DNA from: Haemonchus contortus
Lineage: Eukaryota > Nematoda > Chromadorea > Rhabditida > Trichostrongylidae
Reading direction: 5' to 3'
Assembly: GCA_000469685.2 (NCBI GenBank)
Contig: LS997563.1
Location: 39,534,468 to 39,598,467 of the forward strand
DNA: 64,000 nucleotides
The notes beneath the pieces were generated by a model. It had not been told where the DNA came from, did no database searches, and saw only the letters and a list, made by a program, of their open reading frames with translations. The stretch's first letter is position 1, and each line of letters opens with the position of its first letter. Made by a program: the position numbers and the translations under genes. This document shows positions 1-11,855 of this stretch, one piece after another.

Positions 1-3000
1 TTTCTTTTCAGTGTACTTGGGTGGTAACTAAGAGAGGTACTGAAACGCAGCACCTTTCTCGATTCATTTCTTCATCCCATTGAAGGAGTACCGGCTCACT
101 TATCAATTTTCCATTTTTTTTTCTTTTCATTTCTTGTAAATAGGCTCTTTTACACACCAGGGATGATTTCTACCAAATGGGCGGAAATCGGACACGAATG
201 TATAGGTTCTCGACGGTTTCATCGTTCACCCAGTTATCTGATCTATCAGATGTTCGCATCTTTTTCCGGTCGAGTCCCACAAGTTCTCCCAGAGCTTTGA
301 TCTGTCTAGGATAAGCCATTTGATACTACGCATGCCGTCCAGGAACGGCACCTCTCATCTTTCATGTTTTCCATCGGTATCTCAGTTCTCTTCCGATGAT
401 GTTACCATAAGCTCAGGAACACGTGCATCGCACTTATTGATTTCTATCATTATTATTTCTTTAATGGCTTTTTTTATATCACAAATATTGGTCAATATAT
501 GTTCGTGGAATGGAATATAATGTTTGGAATCAATGTGCGGCTTATGAGTCATAAGTACAAAGAGTGAGGATTATAAGAAAAGGCAGTAATCCTCAGGAAA
601 GCCTCACACCCTCAACAACGGGATCATTAGGGATATGGCTTTCGCACAGCGTGTTCTTTATGAAGGACATGTTCATTATGAAAATTAATGTAGGCATTCA
701 GAAGCGAACGTATCTCTGTTATATGGAATCATCATTGTGCGGACTTTCTAGCAAAAGCGTAAGCAATTTTCAGTCAAATTAGATGGCATGGCGCATATCC
801 AGGGTCGATCAATACAGAATTAAGCACCGTTGATTCAGTTTTGCAGCTTGCAGGTCTACCGTGGCTGTCGTCGTCATCTTTGTTCATGTTGTTATTGTAA
901 GAACTCGAAATGAAACAAAGTTATTGTTGTTGTTATGAAACTGACAACGTCAGCTAGTCATTGTTTTTAAACAGTCGCGCCATACAAAACAAAAATGTAT
1001 CCCTTCATAAGAAATTTGTTTTTACAAACTCGAAAAATGGTTTTGTAAAATCGAGCTGTTTCCGCTAGTCACACAATAAGTACTTTATTACTTATTGTAA
1101 TATTTGTTTTTCTACCATTCTGACCTGTCTGTGAAGGGCTTCATGCTTAAAAAACGGTCAATGAGCGGTTACTCCGATTTCCGGGTTCCATTCATAATTT
1201 CGACCGACTGTACCGGGATGTCTTACCCATTTCCTTGATGTTCTCGTTTCATTCCTTTCGATTTTCAAGATCCCTCTTTCGGCAATCGGAAAGGCTTCCA
1301 AGATCCTACCAAATCATACCCGATATCATATCGTATCCCTATGTACTTAAAATTATATATCATATTTCTACATGATAATTTTATATATTATCTGTTATTA
1401 TTCGAATTTGACTTGGCCAGGTCAAGAGGCTTCATGCTTTTATATACTGAGATAGAGGGGAATCTCCGTATTCCGATTCTCGGATTTCGATTCCAGAGCC
1501 TGGGCCAATTCCACGTTCATGTGCAATTTTAAAAGCCATGATGTGATGTATATAAGTTGTAATAAGCAGATATAATTTGTTATAATATGTAATACTTTAT
1601 AATGTTATAAGATAGTTGGAGTTGGATTAATCTTTCCATTTTTGATTCTTTATGATGCTATACTGTTGAAATTATAAGCGGGGTGTTTGTGACGTCTACG
1701 AGGGAGTTCTTACTCGCTTGAAGGGCTTTATCACTGCTTAAAGCTGATACCATCGTAAATCTTGTCTTCTAATCTCTTGCGTCGTTCAAAAGCCATTCTT
1801 TCTTCTAATCTCTATGGGATCACCATTGATGTGACCATTAAAGACGGCAAGAAATGCTGCCATTTACTCTATGTTTACAGCGCCGTCGATCCTATGAGGA
1901 ATTCAGACGGGAAGAAACTTTGTAATTAATCCCGGGTATTCCATCCATATCAAAGAAAGCGGATCTCATTAGCTCAGTGTAGCGTGAATCCAGTTAAGCC
2001 GTGTGACTCGAATGTTCAATGAAGATCGTCCCGTAGTAACCTTTTGGCTGGAAGTGAAGAACCCGGTTTGGGAGGGGCGGTAGGTAATGTTGCTAAGCTT
2101 AGAGAAAGTACATTCTGTCCTCATGAACGGGTCTCGTGGGTCTACTTTTCGTCAATGAAGTTACCCAATGATTTATGACACTTCAGCGTCGTACTTTTCA
2201 GCCTATTCATCTGATTCGGTATCCGAAGGGAAGATTCACGTCATTTGTCATCCAAACCAAACCCCGCCCAGATTTATCATTTGGCAACGCCCATCTGCCT
2301 CGTATTCTGACGGCCTTGGGCTATTCAGCAATCGAGGTGATGACGTCGCTTCGAGTACAACATCATTTCAGGGCAATCTGGGGACATCCCTTAGATGTTT
2401 TGCCCGATTTGAGGAATCAGTACTTTTCTAGTTCTTTCTGTTTGGTCATGCACTTTTCCTTCGAATGCATCTACAGGACTACTCAGCTAAAGCCTATCTT
2501 TACCTTTGTTTTCCCTTGTTTCTAGCCTCATTTGCCTCTTTTTGTGCCCGTTTTCAAAGCTTGAAAGCCTGCCATCAGGTTGTTCAGTTGTGTGGCGATT
2601 GTCCTTAATTGCTCCAGCTCTTCATTCCATTCCATTTGCACTCAATGGCTGCTCTTCATAGAAGGTTTCCAGGCTCATTAGCTCCACTTCATCCTTAGAT
2701 CTACATTTGGCCTCATTGATTTCCACATATCTGGCTCAGAATCATCCGTTTAAGAGAGCCCAATAGACGTTTTTTAGTGGTAAGCTGCAAATTGTCTGCA
2801 AATCGTCTTCCTTTATTTTCGAGGCAAAACCTCCTCCATAGCCTCATCCAGCGCCCATAGCTCATGCTTCCCTCTTTAGTGTTGTCCTTTTCGGGACTTT
2901 GTTATCGGACCTTTTTATGGGCGTGCTTGGACTGTCCTTTCGTCGCCAAGCTTAACATTGTTGTGTTTCAGGCTCTCTCTTTCTTGATGTGTTTTATTGT

Positions 3001-6000
3001 TTCCTCTCGTTTGAGGGGTATGTTTAGCTACTGGGTTTCTGAAGCTTAGAAGATAAAAGCTACCACTGAGATTAACACAAGCTCTTTGGATTTTGATGGG
3101 GAATATCTCATCCATTGCTTTTTTTTGAAATCGGGAATTGCCGATTTTGCTATTTATTCCGGAAATTCTTTTTTGTTGTTCTAAGTTCCTTCACTTCCAG
3201 AAATTCAGTTTTTCCTTTGGAGTAGGACGAGCTGGGCTTCCCACGGGGTAACTTGTGTGTCATTTGTGCATACTCCAGATCCGTTAATTAAAAGTCACTT
3301 TCGGATTCCCGTCCGCTCCACAATAGCACCGGTTTGGTTCCATTTTCTGTGTATCTGTGCAATTTACTGAGAATCTGGCTTGACGGCTATTTACAGGAAT
3401 TACCAATTACCGGTCCTTCGAGGACGTTGTTTTATTGTTATATACGTTTCTCTTCCTTCTCGGTGCTTTGGTAAGGGAAATGTTCCCACGTGGGAGTGGA
3501 AACGTATTTTCAACGGGAGTGCACTCATACCCTCAAAGGCCTTCAGCTTGAGGGCTCGTCAAAGAAGACCAGCAGTTCAGTCATGATTTTCAGTGAAGTG
3601 ATAGTCGTAGCAGTTTTGGTTGGGGCTCTGAGCGAGGATTATGGTGGGTTGGTGTTGCGAGAAAGTATAGAGCCATGCTCGAGTCTTGTCTTAGCTCAAA
3701 TTTTTGTCGAATCGATCCTGGATCCAGGATCCTCATTAAAACTCTCTTCAACAATTGGATATCATCCTTCCAATAAGATTTTGATGGGATTTTTCCCGGC
3801 GAAATTACTACTAATTTTGATGCCAAACCTGTAAACCAGCTTTAGTCAGTTTATTTTGCCCCTTTCGAAACAATTTATCCTTATTCTCTTGCAATCTTTT
3901 ATTCCTTCGGGAAAACCCTTACTTCTTGTGTTGCAACTGATTGTGAATCAAACTCAGGTGTCGAAATTTGTCCCCTTGATGGGAAAAAGGGCTCCTGGAT
4001 TTTGACCTGCTGTCCTTCTACTCACAATCAGTTTTTTTTTTTTGAACCACGTTATTGAGACGATAATAGGGTTTTTTTCAAATGTCTCAGACTCAATAGA
4101 GGGCAAAGCTTCCTGATTGAGCCGTATTTTTGTTTTTTTTCTAGTGAATTGAGGTTTTCTTTGGCTTAAAGGCTTAGCAAAACCTGAAATGGTCCTGTAC
4201 GGAATTGATTCAGTCAGAAACATCGGTTCCTTGTTATGAACTGCGTTTCACTTCATAATCAGCAATGTTTTGAATAACAATTCGAGTAGAGAGCGACATA
4301 TGGGAATGTGTACACGTGTGTGTATGTGCATATGTGTGTTTTGAGGTAATACCTGAATAGGACACATGTGAATTCCCCTGTGTAATTCCCTCAGCGACCC
4401 TGAAATGGCAGCTGTCAGTTTACATGGATTGGGACACCGATACTGCAGTAATTGCGCCTTCAAAAGTTAAGAATAGACGTAGAACACCTACCCTACTGTA
4501 GAGATGAACTGGTATAAGGGGCTCTAGCCTTTTCTCGAAATGAATCGAATAAGGGGGATAGCTTGAATAGAATGGAGGACAGCTGGTCCTTAAGCCAGGT
4601 CTGTTCACCACACTGCTAGCAATTTACAGCATTTCCTCGGTGTCACTGGAAAAAAGCGTAAGAGTAATGCTATACCATTAATCCTTAATTAGCACTGCCC
4701 TTTCTCTATAGAATTCTGGTAATGTATGATAAATCGGGGTACTTATTAGTACTTTAAGCAATGTGCTGAGGATAGATGAAGCCCACGCTAGATATTGGAT
4801 GTCTGCGTACTTGCCAAGCAGCCCTATTCGCCCCCTCCTATTTTTCTCGCTACCCCTAATTTCTTCCATCAATCGCTCCTTATGGAAGCTCTCACAGCCC
4901 GTGTTAAGCTGGCTGTCGCCTTTGAATGTCGTCTAACGCTACATATGTCCTCCCAGACATAGAACGCATTCGATTTCTCCTCATTGTGTTCGATTCGGTC
5001 ACACGAAATCAACTGACAAGTGGGGAAACGAACCGTTTTGGACGAGTTTTCCTTGCAGCTGGAAAGCTTTTCTTCCAAGAATAAGTAACGTTCAGTAAGT
5101 GACGCTTGAGAAATTAAGGACAGGTAATAGAATGTAATTGCTGATATTAATCTAAAGCCTCTTGGGATGTGCTGTGCAGATTGACTTTCCTACACAACTT
5201 TTATAGCATTTGAATGTCTTTGAATCCACGCAATGTTGATTACATGAGATTTTTTGCGATATTAGGTATGTTCTCATCTGAGAGCGGGGAGGGGACTTAT
5301 AAGAGCCCTACGGCTTGTTCTAAGCCGTTTTCGAATTGGGAATCGATCCAGGTGATTCGTAAAGAATTGCGGTGCCACTTTCCATCCTACCATGATACCA
5401 TCCTTGCCCACCTGAATGAGCCTACGTCTGCTCATGGAATTGCTTCCGATATTGTAGCATTCCAGAGTCATTCTTTCTTCGGATCGATTTCTTTTTTCAC
5501 CTGTGTAACTTCCACTTGGCCTATAAAGAATCTCTCTGGTAGGGTCTGTTTATGTGAAACTATATATTATTTACTTGTTTTTGCACCGTCACATGTCTCT
5601 TTATGATGGCCATTAATATCTAGCAAGGTTCTAGTGCCTACCAGCTGATAATCGCTGTAACCCTTAGGGGAGGGTACTTCAAGTGCTCCATGGTCATATC
5701 CAGGCATAATTTTGTGGTCTGCATCCGATTCTGCCCCCATGTTTTTAAAAACCCCTTAATTTCCATGTTCCGTCGATGGCCCATTCGGTCTGCACTTAAT
5801 GATGGGCCATAAACGTTTTTCTGCCTTTCCGTTATGGCTAAAGCTTCGAAGTGATTTTGAAAGGAAAACAAAGACATTTAGCATGGGAGCACGTCTATGC
5901 CTCTCTCAAACAGAAAACGTTGAAATTACGAAAACTGGCTGGATTATTACTAGTAGGATTCAGGAAAATGAGGGGGGGGGAATATCATTCAGGAGTTCCG

Positions 6001-9000
6001 GTTTTCATAATGGCCACGAGGCTCGGGCACGATTTGGCTATTGTTGAGGTCTTTCCGTAATTTTTGTCTACCAAAACACTTTGTTTTGTTTTCTTCTTCA
6101 TTTTTCCCATTTCTGTGCGCCCAGGTAAATGGAAAGACGGCTATGGACCTGTCTCTACCCAAGCAAATTCGGAGATGCGCCGGAAATCGCCGATATCTTG
6201 AGTCAAGGCCACTTTTGCTGACCAATTTTTGGCTATTTTTATTTATTCTCATGCCCCATTGATTTTCTGCTCTAACAAGAGATCTGCCCGGAGACGTCAT
6301 ACTGGACTGATGGCGTTGTCTATTAAGTTGAACCGTCTATTCTACTGGCAGTCTCCCTGGCCAACCTATGGCCTTAAAGTCCGAATATGGCACTCGAATA
6401 TGCGCACATGAAATGATTGCCTGGCCGGGATGAAAGCATGCTTTCGAGTGGCTTTGAATGAACTTCCTGGCCGTCATTGGCTTCACCCGGTAGCTTATGA
6501 ACTTTTTTTTGCGTTAGCGGATTGTCTAGGACCAATTTCTTCCGAATAAAACTTTTTTGAGTCCATTTTCCTTGCAGAGAACATAGCAGTTGTGGTGGGA
6601 AGTTCGTTACTTGCAGTGAAAATCAAGTTGATCAGATACTGGCAAACCAAAGCTAATTAGTTACAGGTGAACGAGAAGTAAACTTTCCCTCCTGGACATC
6701 TAAGATTTCTATTTATTTGTATTTTGGGCAGCAATCACCTTCTATTGTTCTTGTAGTAAACAAAGCAGTTTTGTCCTGAAGGCAATCATCTCAACTTGCA
6801 TTTGACTGACAGCTGTGTCCATAAACTTTTTTCGTTCTAGGTATTTTTGAAAAAGAAAGCAAAAAGTTCCTAGGATTGTAAAGAGTAGAGCCTATGTACT
6901 CGCCCACTCTGACTAAATATCAGTATGTAGTAGGCCTCAATTTACTGGGTGTTGATTCCTACCACTCCATCGCCTTCATAGTTTTTGCCCTAGGACAAAT
7001 AGATGTCGCATTCCGAGTGAATGCACAACAACTAGCAGATTTCCATCAATTTTGAGTTTTTGTAGGAATGTTTGGTTCATACATTTCGTGCTTTTTTTAA
7101 CGAGGATCACCACCTTTTTTATTTGATGACGTACTTTTGAGTTTATGACGAAGATCCTCTCATATAGGAAGTTCGACAATCGCCTAGGGCTAGATTACTG
7201 CTGAGTATGACTTCCACGAGAGAGCTGGGGCTTCCCACGCATTAGCGACGATCATCTTTAATTGACAATAACTGGAAGCGCTCCACGGACTGAATACATA
7301 GATCGTTTCCTGGATGATTGGTGTCAGAAGCTTGGAGCGAGAATTCATATTAATATATTTTTTTTATTTTTTCCTCCTGAAGATTATATAAAAAACGAAA
7401 TCTTTCTGGTTGTTGTGAAGGGTGTAGATTACTCCCCCATTCTATTTTTATTTATTTATTTTTTATTTATATAAGATTTTATCCATTTAATTTTGGTTAA
7501 TATTTATGCTTTATAGTGGTAGTGTATGGTAGTGGTGTAGAACGGCTATTAGGAAGGAATCGCTTCTTTGGAAGAAAGTTTTCTCCTCTCCCTCTTTATT
7601 TCTTTCTTTTTCCTCTCTTTTTTCTCTTTTCCTCTCCCCTTCCTCCCTTTTTCCTCTTCCTTTGTTCTTCTTTTTCTCTTCTATTCCAATCCAGGACTGC
7701 TTTGTCACTAAGCTGGAAGCTTCACGGATAGAATGATCCATTTATCAGGATGTTGCATCCTTCGTCTTCAATCATGTGCCCAGACCAAATGCACTTTCCC
7801 ATCCCCTTGTCTTCGGCTCTCATCCACAACATGAATGAAGAAGGAGGTCCTTACTTGTTTTCTTGAGACTCCATGAGAATGATGGGAAACATGTTTCCCT
7901 GGATGGATTGACGGCACTCCTGTGCAAGGTCGTCGTTCTGCGATGTTTTGGCTTGTCACTCGTATTTTTAGAAAGGCTATAGAGTGACGGGAAAAGGGGC
8001 TTCTCGTCTTATAAGAACATTTTGTAGGCCTAACAAGGCCCTGGGTAGTAGTAGGGCCTTGGGAGAGTAGAGGGACTCTATAAAACTTGAAGATTCCGGC
8101 GTCAACTTGATCCGAAACGTTCAAACACGCTTTATCCAACGGAAATTTATGCCCAGCCCATTTCTTAAAAACGTCTAGAAAATAATTTTTCTTTTTAAGT
8201 TGTTCCTCTTCTTCCGTGGGGAGACGAATTTTGGTTACTGAAACGTTGAATAACTTCATAATTATTATTGGCGGTCTTTTCAACTTCCTGAAAACTTTTT
8301 ATAATTGTTTTGCCAATTCCCTGGGGGCAATGTTTGCTGTTATAAGCGTCTGTGACTCCATCGACATTTGTAATGTTTTCAATCTTATGAATGGAATACA
8401 AAAAAGTACCTTATTTGGCAAGTATTGCTACAATTATTATTACTATTATTATTATTATCATTTTTGTCTCAAAGAAATGATGGGCAGGCTTTATGAAAGA
8501 AAATATGCAGGTATCTCGTGAGTGAAATGGATAAGAACGATGCTTACAGAAAGTGGGGCCAAGTTCAAGCTCCGTGTAATGTGGGACGTTTTTTTGGAAC
8601 CTTAGCACCCCCTATAGTGAGGGATAAGTGCAATTTATTGATTCGCATTCCCTTTTCAGGGAAAAGGCTCACCAGGATTTCTTGCGTGTGCTTCCCTCTT
8701 TTCATATAATCTTATGTGGCTCATTGAATTTAATTGGGTTTTCCATAGAAACCCATTCACACTACCGTATCCCTATGGCGGCACCATACATATCTATTGA
8801 TGTCCTCTTTGAAAGCATCTGCTTTTCCGATAGAGTCGATAGTCTCCTCAGAGGTTTTACCGAGCCTAGGTTTTTTAGACTTTTTCACGGACGGACTGTC
8901 TGATTTTAGATTTAATGAGAAATTAGATGGAAAAACTTGATTTGTAATTTTGATTGAATGTATTCGTTAGTGTTTTCCCCTCAGCGGCTAATTACGGTAT

Positions 9001-9534
9001 CGAATTCTTGGGGCTTCATCGGGCAGACGTCTTTTTTTCAGACAGCCCAGATTCCTAGCACCAGGTCAATTAGGCCTGTCGTCCTTCAAATAGCTTCGAT
9101 TGGCATCGGAATCGTTTGCGACAGCCGAACTTGTGCTATTTCGGGCATACTGGCTTCAAATTTCAACCTGAATTCTCGATATCATTCAAAAACCTCATTT
9201 CTACTGCCAGTAAAAGGTGTGGCTTATTCCAGTGGAAGCTTAGTAATTCGTTCATAGAGCTCTTAGAACCTTGGTTGGGTGGTTTAGCGAGAAGAGGGTT
9301 CATCTTGTTGTCGTAATATTAGCCCGGGTATCGTATTACTCTTGTTGGAACCATAGAAAAATAAAATTTGTTTGTCGGAGGCATGGCTTGATCTAGGAAA
9401 GCCGGTGAACGTCAACCGCGTTATCCTTTGAACTTTTGTAAGCTCTGTTCAGGCAGGATGCTAAGTTTTTTCTCCACTCATTGAAGCTAGCACTAATGAC
9501 GTCATTTCAGCAATATAATTGTTATATGATATTA
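1..9534. other. Region without a recognisable gene
   Basis: I see no exon chain or known protein family here on either strand. The longest ORFs (5214-5606 on +, 7768-8283 on -) have no family resemblance that I recognise, no supporting splice structure, and lengths expected by chance in 64 kb of this base composition. Visible structure is limited to a TG-rich stretch near 4310-4340, a long pyrimidine tract at about 7570-7685, an ATT microsatellite near 8435-8460 and an 18-base perfect palindrome centred near 3723. It may be intergenic, or the 5' introns of the RhoGAP gene that starts to be readable at 14258. Confidence 0.5.
7570..7685 (+). repeat. Long polypyrimidine tract
   Basis: About 115 bases are almost entirely C and T on the + strand, in irregular CCTCTCCC, TTTCTTTT and CCTTCC blocks. 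This simple sequence produces long spurious ORFs on both strands (Pro/Phe/Leu-rich on +, Glu/Lys/Arg-rich on -), which should not be called genes. Confidence 0.8.
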
Positions 9535-10799
9535 GGTGTTTCAGAAAGTTCTGTCGTTTTTGGATGGTCTACATTTAGACGCTCTTTTCTAAGTTATTTT
9601 TTGTTGTTTTGCTCTATTATAGTATACCGTTTTAAAGCGCAATTTTCGCTCTTCCTGAATGTTGCATTGGCTTTGCCTCATAGTAAGTTCTTAGATTTTG
9701 TAAAAGATTGGAAAAAACATGGACAAACGACAAACTCGCACCCTCTTCCTTTTTCAATTCAAACTAGGCAGGAATGCAGCGGACACGGCTCGAAATATCA
9801 ACGTAGCGTTTGGTCTGGGAACAACAAATGAACGTACTGCACAGCCACGGTTCAGGAAATTTCGTAACGGCGACGAGAGTCTCGAAGATGATAGTTGTGA
9901 AGGTTGGCCATCGGGTGCTGATAAGGATGAGATGAAAGCAATGGTTGAAGCCAATCCTCGTATGATCCTGAAGGATAACTCTTCTAAACTGAATGTATCG
10001 ATTGGAGCGGTTTCCAGCCATTGGCAAGTCGAAGAAGCTCGATAAATGGGTGCCGCATGAACTGAGTGACGAGCAAAAGAACCGTCGCCTCGAGATCTCG
10101 TCCGCTCTCCTTCTCCGCAACAAAACGACCCTCTCTTGAATCGTATTGTAACTTGCAACGAGAAGTGGATTCTCTACGACAATCGGCGACGTTCCGGGCA
10201 GTGCTTGGACAAGGGTCAGGCTCAGTAACATTTTTCGAAGATGAAACAGGAGTCAAAGATGGTGATGGTGGTAGTTTGGTGGTCAGCGGCTGGTTTAATC
10301 CATCACAGCTTTCAGGATCCGGGCAAAACCATCACAGCTGAAAGATACCGCCAGGACATCGACAAAATGCACCGGAAGCTGCAACTCATGAGCTCTGGAT
10401 TGGTGAACAGGAGGGGACCTCTCCTTCTCCACGTCAACGCGCGACCCCATGTCGCACAGACCACCCTGAAGAGGCTGAACGAGCTCGGCTACGAAACTCT
10501 GCCAACCCAGCGTACTCATCTGACCTCGCTCCAGCCGACTACCACTTTTTCAAACATCTCGTCAAATTCCTCAGAGAGAAACGGTTCAACAACCGGCACG
10601 ATGTCGAATCGACTCTCCTCGAATTCATCGCTTCTAAGTCTTCAGAGTTCTATGCAACCAGGACAGGCAAGCTTGTGGCTCGTTGGCAAAAGTGTGTAGA
10701 TAACACCGGTTCTTATTTCGATTGATAAAGGTTTGTTTGAGCCGAGATATTTGCATTGAAAGTTAAGCGTTGAAAAACGACAGAACTTTCTGAAACACC
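9535..10799 (+). mobile_element. mariner-family DNA transposon, full length, inactive
   Basis: The ends are perfect inverted repeats of 27 bases beginning GGTGTTTCAGAAAGTTCTGT, flanked on both sides by the TA target duplication typical of Tc1/mariner elements (9533-9534 and 10800-10801). The 1,265-bp length is normal for mariner. The interior carries a decayed transposase, annotated separately. Perfect terminal repeats alongside a broken coding region suggest either recent mobilisation in trans or conservation of the ends only. Hookworms are known to carry mariner elements (the family called bandit in Ancylostoma); whether this copy belongs to that family needs a comparison. Confidence 0.93.
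9719..10725 (+). pseudogene. mariner transposase pseudogene
   Basis: The start MDKRQTRTLFLFQFKLGRNA is the usual mariner N-terminal helix-turn-helix beginning, and the first frame stays open to 10045. After that the family pattern continues only by changing frame: a segment reading [10 protein letters not shown] near 10155, one reading LLLHVNARPHVA near 10425, and a C-terminal block SSDLAPADYHFFKHLVKF near 10515 that runs to a stop at 10723-10725. In active relatives the first two motifs contain the catalytic aspartates (DEKW and HDNARPH); here they read N and V. With several frameshifts and stops in addition, the protein cannot be functional. The third acidic position (SSDLAP) is retained. 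Confidence 0.92.
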
Positions 10800-11128
10800 T
10801 AATAAAAATGCATGCGTGGAGGTGAGCAGGAGTCCGACCACGTCACTTCTAAAGAGCGGCCCTTAAAAGCTGAGTTTTCCGAGGGGCTGCTGTTTATAGG
10901 TCGGTTTGCTGCTGTCAATTGGTATCATTTTCGGCATTGCTTCACTGACGTCGCCACGTCTTCCTGTTTCGGAGGGTCCTCTTCCTGCTTAAGGCGTCAG
11001 CAACCGCCCCCATTTGCCAAGCGCCATTAGGAGGATGGTGCTCATGGTGCTCATGCATGGTTCTGACGCCTCCGCCTCCAGACTCCCACCATAGTCTGCA
11101 TTCTTTGATTACTTGTGCACTTCTGCAG

Positions 11129-11182
11129 CACAGTGCTCCAAGTTCTCCCACTCCCACTGCTGACTGGCTATTTCACGAAGTG
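11129..11182 (+). CDS. Candidate exon, possibly 5' part of the RhoGAP gene
   Basis: A clean acceptor (ttctgcag) and donor (gtgagt) bracket 54 bases that are open in two frames. If joined to the next candidate exon at 11757, the frame ending ACG AAG TG is carried over correctly (TG + G gives Trp). No family motif is visible, so this is a splice-signal prediction only. Confidence 0.3.
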
Positions 11183-11756
11183 GTGAGTGCAGTCCAGGTG
11201 GTCCGGCTCAACTCTCGTCCCATCTCGGTCTTTTACGACTTTTGAAATGTCGATATTCTTCGCAGTGGAATGGTTTCATGGGCCATCTGACAGAGATGCG
11301 GAAAAGTCGTAGACTGAATTGCCTACCTATCGATTGAACTCAATGCATACTTTACTGCTAAGTTATTTGTTGTGGCTGTCATTGTGGCTCTTTCTCTCTG
11401 ATTCATAGCTTTTCTATGTGAAACTTTTTCTTATTGATTATTCGTAATAATAATAATCGACATAGAATATGAAAAAGGCATATGAGCAACCGCCCCGCAA
11501 GTTGTTATTCGATTCTTTGGAGCCGTTGAAAAAAGGTTGTGCTTAGTGCTAGGATTTCAACAGCTTTTAGTGTCAGCGTTGGGACATTCTCAAATGTCGT
11601 TGGCTTGTTATCGTCGCCTTTAATACATCAGACACCAGATTCCGCTCGAATATTTGCTGCGCACCTATCCATTTCCCTTCCTGTTTATCCATGCAGCTAT
11701 GAATACTCCCTTGTCTGGAAGGTTCCAAAGATTCCCTGACGATTTCCGAATTCCAG

Positions 11757-11855
11757 GAGCGAAGTGGTAGTACTATCGCGCATTCTTGACTGCTTTGGTG
11801 AATTTATGATGGGCGAGCACAATTCAACTATGGAACGCCAGAAATTTGGCATTCC
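11757..11855 (+). CDS. Candidate exon, possibly 5' part of the RhoGAP gene
   Basis: The segment lies between the acceptor attccag and the donor gtaagt and is open in one frame only, reading SEVVVLSRILDCFGEFMMGE at its start. It ends with a two-base carry that does not match the phase-0 start of the exon at 14258, so at least one exon would be missing between them. It may belong to the same gene or be spurious. Confidence 0.35.

Noticed and set aside
2168..2525. Two overlapping + strand ORFs of 87 and 116 codons
   Set aside because: Two frames are open at once over the same bases, which argues for composition rather than coding, and neither matches a family.
5214..5606. 130-codon ORF on the + strand
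   Set aside because: No recognisable domain and no supporting exons; length within chance expectation.
7768..8283. 171-codon ORF on the - strand, one of the longest in the window
   Set aside because: About one ORF of this size is expected by chance in 64 kb on six frames. It has no family resemblance, no splice structure, and odd composition.
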